Shown here piece after piece: positions 61,122 to 64,000 of a stretch of DNA of 64,000 bases. The notes beneath the pieces are model-generated. The model was not told the origin of the DNA. It searched no databases and was given only the letters and a program-made list of their open reading frames with translations. A program made the position numbers and the translations under genes. Where the stretch lies: the NCBI GenBank assembly GCA_030407085.1, contig CM059585.1, positions 2,799,001-2,863,000 of the forward strand. The letters run 5' to 3'. This stretch comes from Trichopria drosophilae. Taxonomy: Eukaryota > Arthropoda > Insecta > Hymenoptera > Diapriidae. Within the stretch, counting starts at the first letter, position 1. Each line of letters begins with the position of its first letter.

Positions 61122-64000
61122 ATATTTATTTATTTATTTATTTATTTATTAGAATCATACGGGCGTACACGCCCATTTACATAAAAAATATAACAAAAAG
61201 TTATGGCGCATAACATACAAATAAAAGTAATTGAAAAAATCAGTAATAACATAAATCTAAAGAAATGAATAATAATAATAAGTAACAAAAATAATTAACA
61301 TGATTGCCTACAGTAAATAATAAATCTCAATTTCATAACTAAGTAGCATTATAGTTCTGTAATAACAAATTTCTACAGCGATAACGAAAGGTTATATCCG
61401 AAACAATGGTAATAATATTCTTTGGTAAATCATTCCACAGGCGAGTTAACCTAAATACAACAGAGTTAAAGCACCGATTAGTTCTACAGCTTCTTTCCTG
61501 TAGAACTCTAAAATTTGCACTGGGGTATTTTATCTCGCGTTCAACAAAAAGATCAGTAACAGATGCTGACAAAATTTCCTTTTTTAGAATTTTCCGAGTT
61601 AATATAACATCGTTAAACCTATGTAGAGATTCAATGGTTGGGATCTTGAAAAAAGTCGATATCCTAGAATAATCATGCGAAAAATAATCAAATGGTTGAC
61701 GAGTTTTGTATACGAGATACCGAAGAAATCGTCTTTGTACAGATTCCAACAAGTGAATATCAGTTTTTAAGTACGGAGACCAAATGGGTGAGGCATACAG
61801 CAATTTAGATAGTACCAAGGTTTTGAAGATATGGATAATGGTACTGGCATCGGAAAAAGAACTAGTTGTACGAATTACAAATCCTAGTTGTTTATAGGCA
61901 CTATTCGTAACAAACGCAAGATGATCTTTGAATGATAATGTATTGTCCATTATCACTCCAAGATCTTTAATAGAGTTTACAACTTCAAGAGTTTGGTTAT
62001 GAAGAACATATTGAAACGAATACTGTTGTGACTGCGATCTACAAAACCTTAGTACTTTACATTTTTGTATGTTTAACGAAAGAGCATTAGCCTTACACCA
62101 ATCTAATAATGAGTCGATATCTCTTTGTATATTTGATGCATCAACTGGCGATTTTATAGTGGAATAAATTTTTAAATCATCTGCATAAAAAACGTGATTA
62201 CTGAATTGAAATACTTGGCTAAGATCATTAATAAAAAGAATAAAAAGTAATGGTCCCAGATGTGATCCTTGAGGTACGTCAGAGGGAACGTCAAAGGAGA
62301 AAGATTTAATCCCCTTAAGACGCACAGTCTGGGTGCGATTTTGCAAAAAAGATTGGATCCATTGAAGCAAACTTCCAGTGATGCCTAGGTTAGCAAGTTT
62401 ACGAATTAATACTGTATGGTTTACAGAATCGAATGCCTTGGCGAAATCAAAATATATGGAATCAACTTGATACGAGTTCTCACGAGCATCATTTATAAAA
62501 GATGTAAATGTCATAAGATTGGAGACTGTAGATCGTCCCTTTACAAATCCATGTTGAGTTGATGAAATAATAGTAATAAAATGGTTACTTAGTTTTTCAG
62601 TAATAATGGCATCAAAGAGTTTCGGAATTGTACTAATAATTGATATTGGCCTATAATTGAAAATGTCTTGCCTATTACCATTCTTAAAAATTGGAGTGAC
62701 GAATGTTTGTTTCCAGAGATGTGGAAAGATACCGTGCTGTAACGAATTGTTAAAAATAATGAAAATAGGCTCAATAAGCGACGATATACAGCTCTTCAAT
62801 AATATGGGAGGAATCATATCTGGTCCACAACTAGCTCCATAGTCGAGCCTCATAATAGCTTGTAAAATATCATTCCGAGTGATAATGATCCGGTCGATAG
62901 TAGATGCAATCGTGTTCAAATCAGGCGGCAGGACATTTGAAGTGACAAACGATGAAAAGAAATGTTTAGCAAATAAGTCAGCTATATGTCTAGCATCATT
63001 AGCTGTTGTTCTATTCAGAAACATAGAACTCGGAAACTCATTTTGTTTTTTTAAATTATTTACATAAGACCAGAAAGATTTTATGTTGCATTTAGAAAAT
63101 TTTTCAACCTTCTCAATATAATCTTTATAACATTTCCTAGACAAACGGATACAACTTGTTCTTAGTAATTTAAATTTTAAATAGGCCTCTTGTGAATTTG
63201 TTTCCTTCCATAATCAATGAGCAATTTTCTTAGAACGAATAAGATCAAGTAGTTCTGGCGTATGCCAACGAGGTTTATTTGATGATTTTAAGATCTTCGT
63301 AGGAACTAGTTTGCGAATAGGCACTTCTAATAGTTTATAAAATAATTGAACACTGTCGTCCACATTTTCATTTTGTAGGGCATTTTTCCAATCTATTTCA
63401 GACAACATTTTATTCATTTCGAGAAAATCACAATGCTCATAATCTAATAAAACTTCAGAGTGTTCTAGCAAGGTCGATTTGTTGGTATCGAAAGTTATTG
63501 ATAAACAGCCGTGATGAGAATCTGGTTGAAGAAGCTCGTCATCTGCATAATCCACCTTTAATTGTTCAAGTGATGAAAAAACCAAATCTAGGGTATATCC
63601 TTTACTCGGCAAAGCGGGTGCTAATTGTAGTAACTCCAAATATGAAGTAGCTTGAGAAACCAAAGTCGCAGCATTAATAATCCCAGGCGCAACGTATGAA
63701 ATCGAGTCGATTGTAGTTGGTAAACTTGAATTCCAGGTTATGTTGGGTAAATTAAAGTCGCCGAGTAAGAGCCATTTATAGTTTTCGTGATTTAAAGATA
63801 TACGCTCAATTTCTCCAACATAGCTGGTATAAGATAACAAATCCGAATTTGGAGACAAATAAGAAGCACCAAGTATAATTTTAGTGTCACCAATGGTAAT
63901 CGACACAAATACATGTTCAGACGTAGAACTAATTAAATTGACCGAACACTTAGAGAAGATGATGTGTTTAGCAATAGCGACTAGAACTCCACCGCCTCGT
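61122..64000 (-). mobile_element. Non-LTR retrotransposon (jockey/CR1-like), 3' 2.9 kb, runs off the window
   Basis: On the minus strand the order is endonuclease, reverse transcriptase, a 3' UTR of about 190 bp with hairpin GGGCGTGTACGCCC (61160-61173), and an (AAAT)n tail (61122-61150). The 5' part, any ORF1 and the target duplication lie outside the window or cannot be seen. Confidence 0.85.
61339..63999 (-). pseudogene. Endonuclease-reverse transcriptase ORF with one in-frame stop
   Basis: From 63999 down, GGGVLVAIAKHI starts in the apurinic-type endonuclease domain, followed by GASYLSP, LLLGDFNLPNITW and QPDSHHGCL. The reverse transcriptase has FNYRPISIISTIPKLF, STQHGFVKGRST, YFDFAKAFDSVNH (catalytic Asp), VPQGSHLGPLLFILFINDL and FYADDLKIY (catalytic DD), then a C-terminal WNDLPKNI segment. 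Both parts are in the same frame, separated by a single TGA at 63214-63216, within the linker and outside catalytic motifs. A C-to-T change at a CpG would explain it. The copy is otherwise unbroken. Polymerases of this type copy their own RNA at nicked target DNA. Confidence 0.85.

Overview
The window is an AT-rich, intron- and transposon-laden piece of an arthropod nuclear genome, most likely an insect. Three conserved animal genes are recognisable: a formin-like gene (FMNL/Frl), a G-protein alpha subunit of the G12/13 class (concertina), and an SCYL3/PACE-1 pseudokinase. Short TTAGG-type tracts also fit insects. The order cannot be settled from this sequence.

Layout. 386-16555 (+) holds the 3' part of the formin gene: 13 exons give one continuous 928-residue reading frame, and the last intron is 9.7 kb. 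Its 3' end faces the 3' end of the G12/13 gene (19383-34276, minus, 5 exons, 369 residues). Their untranslated tails share 16556-19382. Intron 2 of the G-alpha gene holds a 2.8 kb element with terminal inverted repeats and a perfect 8-bp target duplication, and this element carries a 2 kb minisatellite of about 20 bp units. Intron 1 (10.6 kb) holds several inverted-repeat elements. About 35.2-54.9 kb is a gene-poor block of mobile elements. It includes a solo LTR, a TA-flanked element with a tRNA-like core, an apparently intact 5.1 kb DNA transposon (45740-50852) with a spliced 680-codon transposase and subterminal 121-bp tandem repeats, and a CACTG-ended element nested in a pogo/Tc1-like one. 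55054-57270 (+) is the complete SCYL3-like gene in four exons. Beyond it lie a 1.65 kb foldback element made of short repeats, a TA-flanked element and the 3' part of a jockey/CR1-like non-LTR retrotransposon (minus strand) that runs off the window.

The three host genes belong to cytoskeletal and Rho-linked signalling: G12/13 acts through RhoGEF/Rho, FMNL formins nucleate actin, and SCYL3 binds ezrin. Whether their proximity matters is not shown by the sequence. The most notable non-host signals are (i) the transposon with a 121-bp subterminal array, (ii) a short module pairing two ATGGCGG boxes (YY1/Pho-like) that recurs in both orientations inside several different element families, and (iii) two TTAA elements whose insertion can be read from paralogous copies of the flanking sequence inside this same window.
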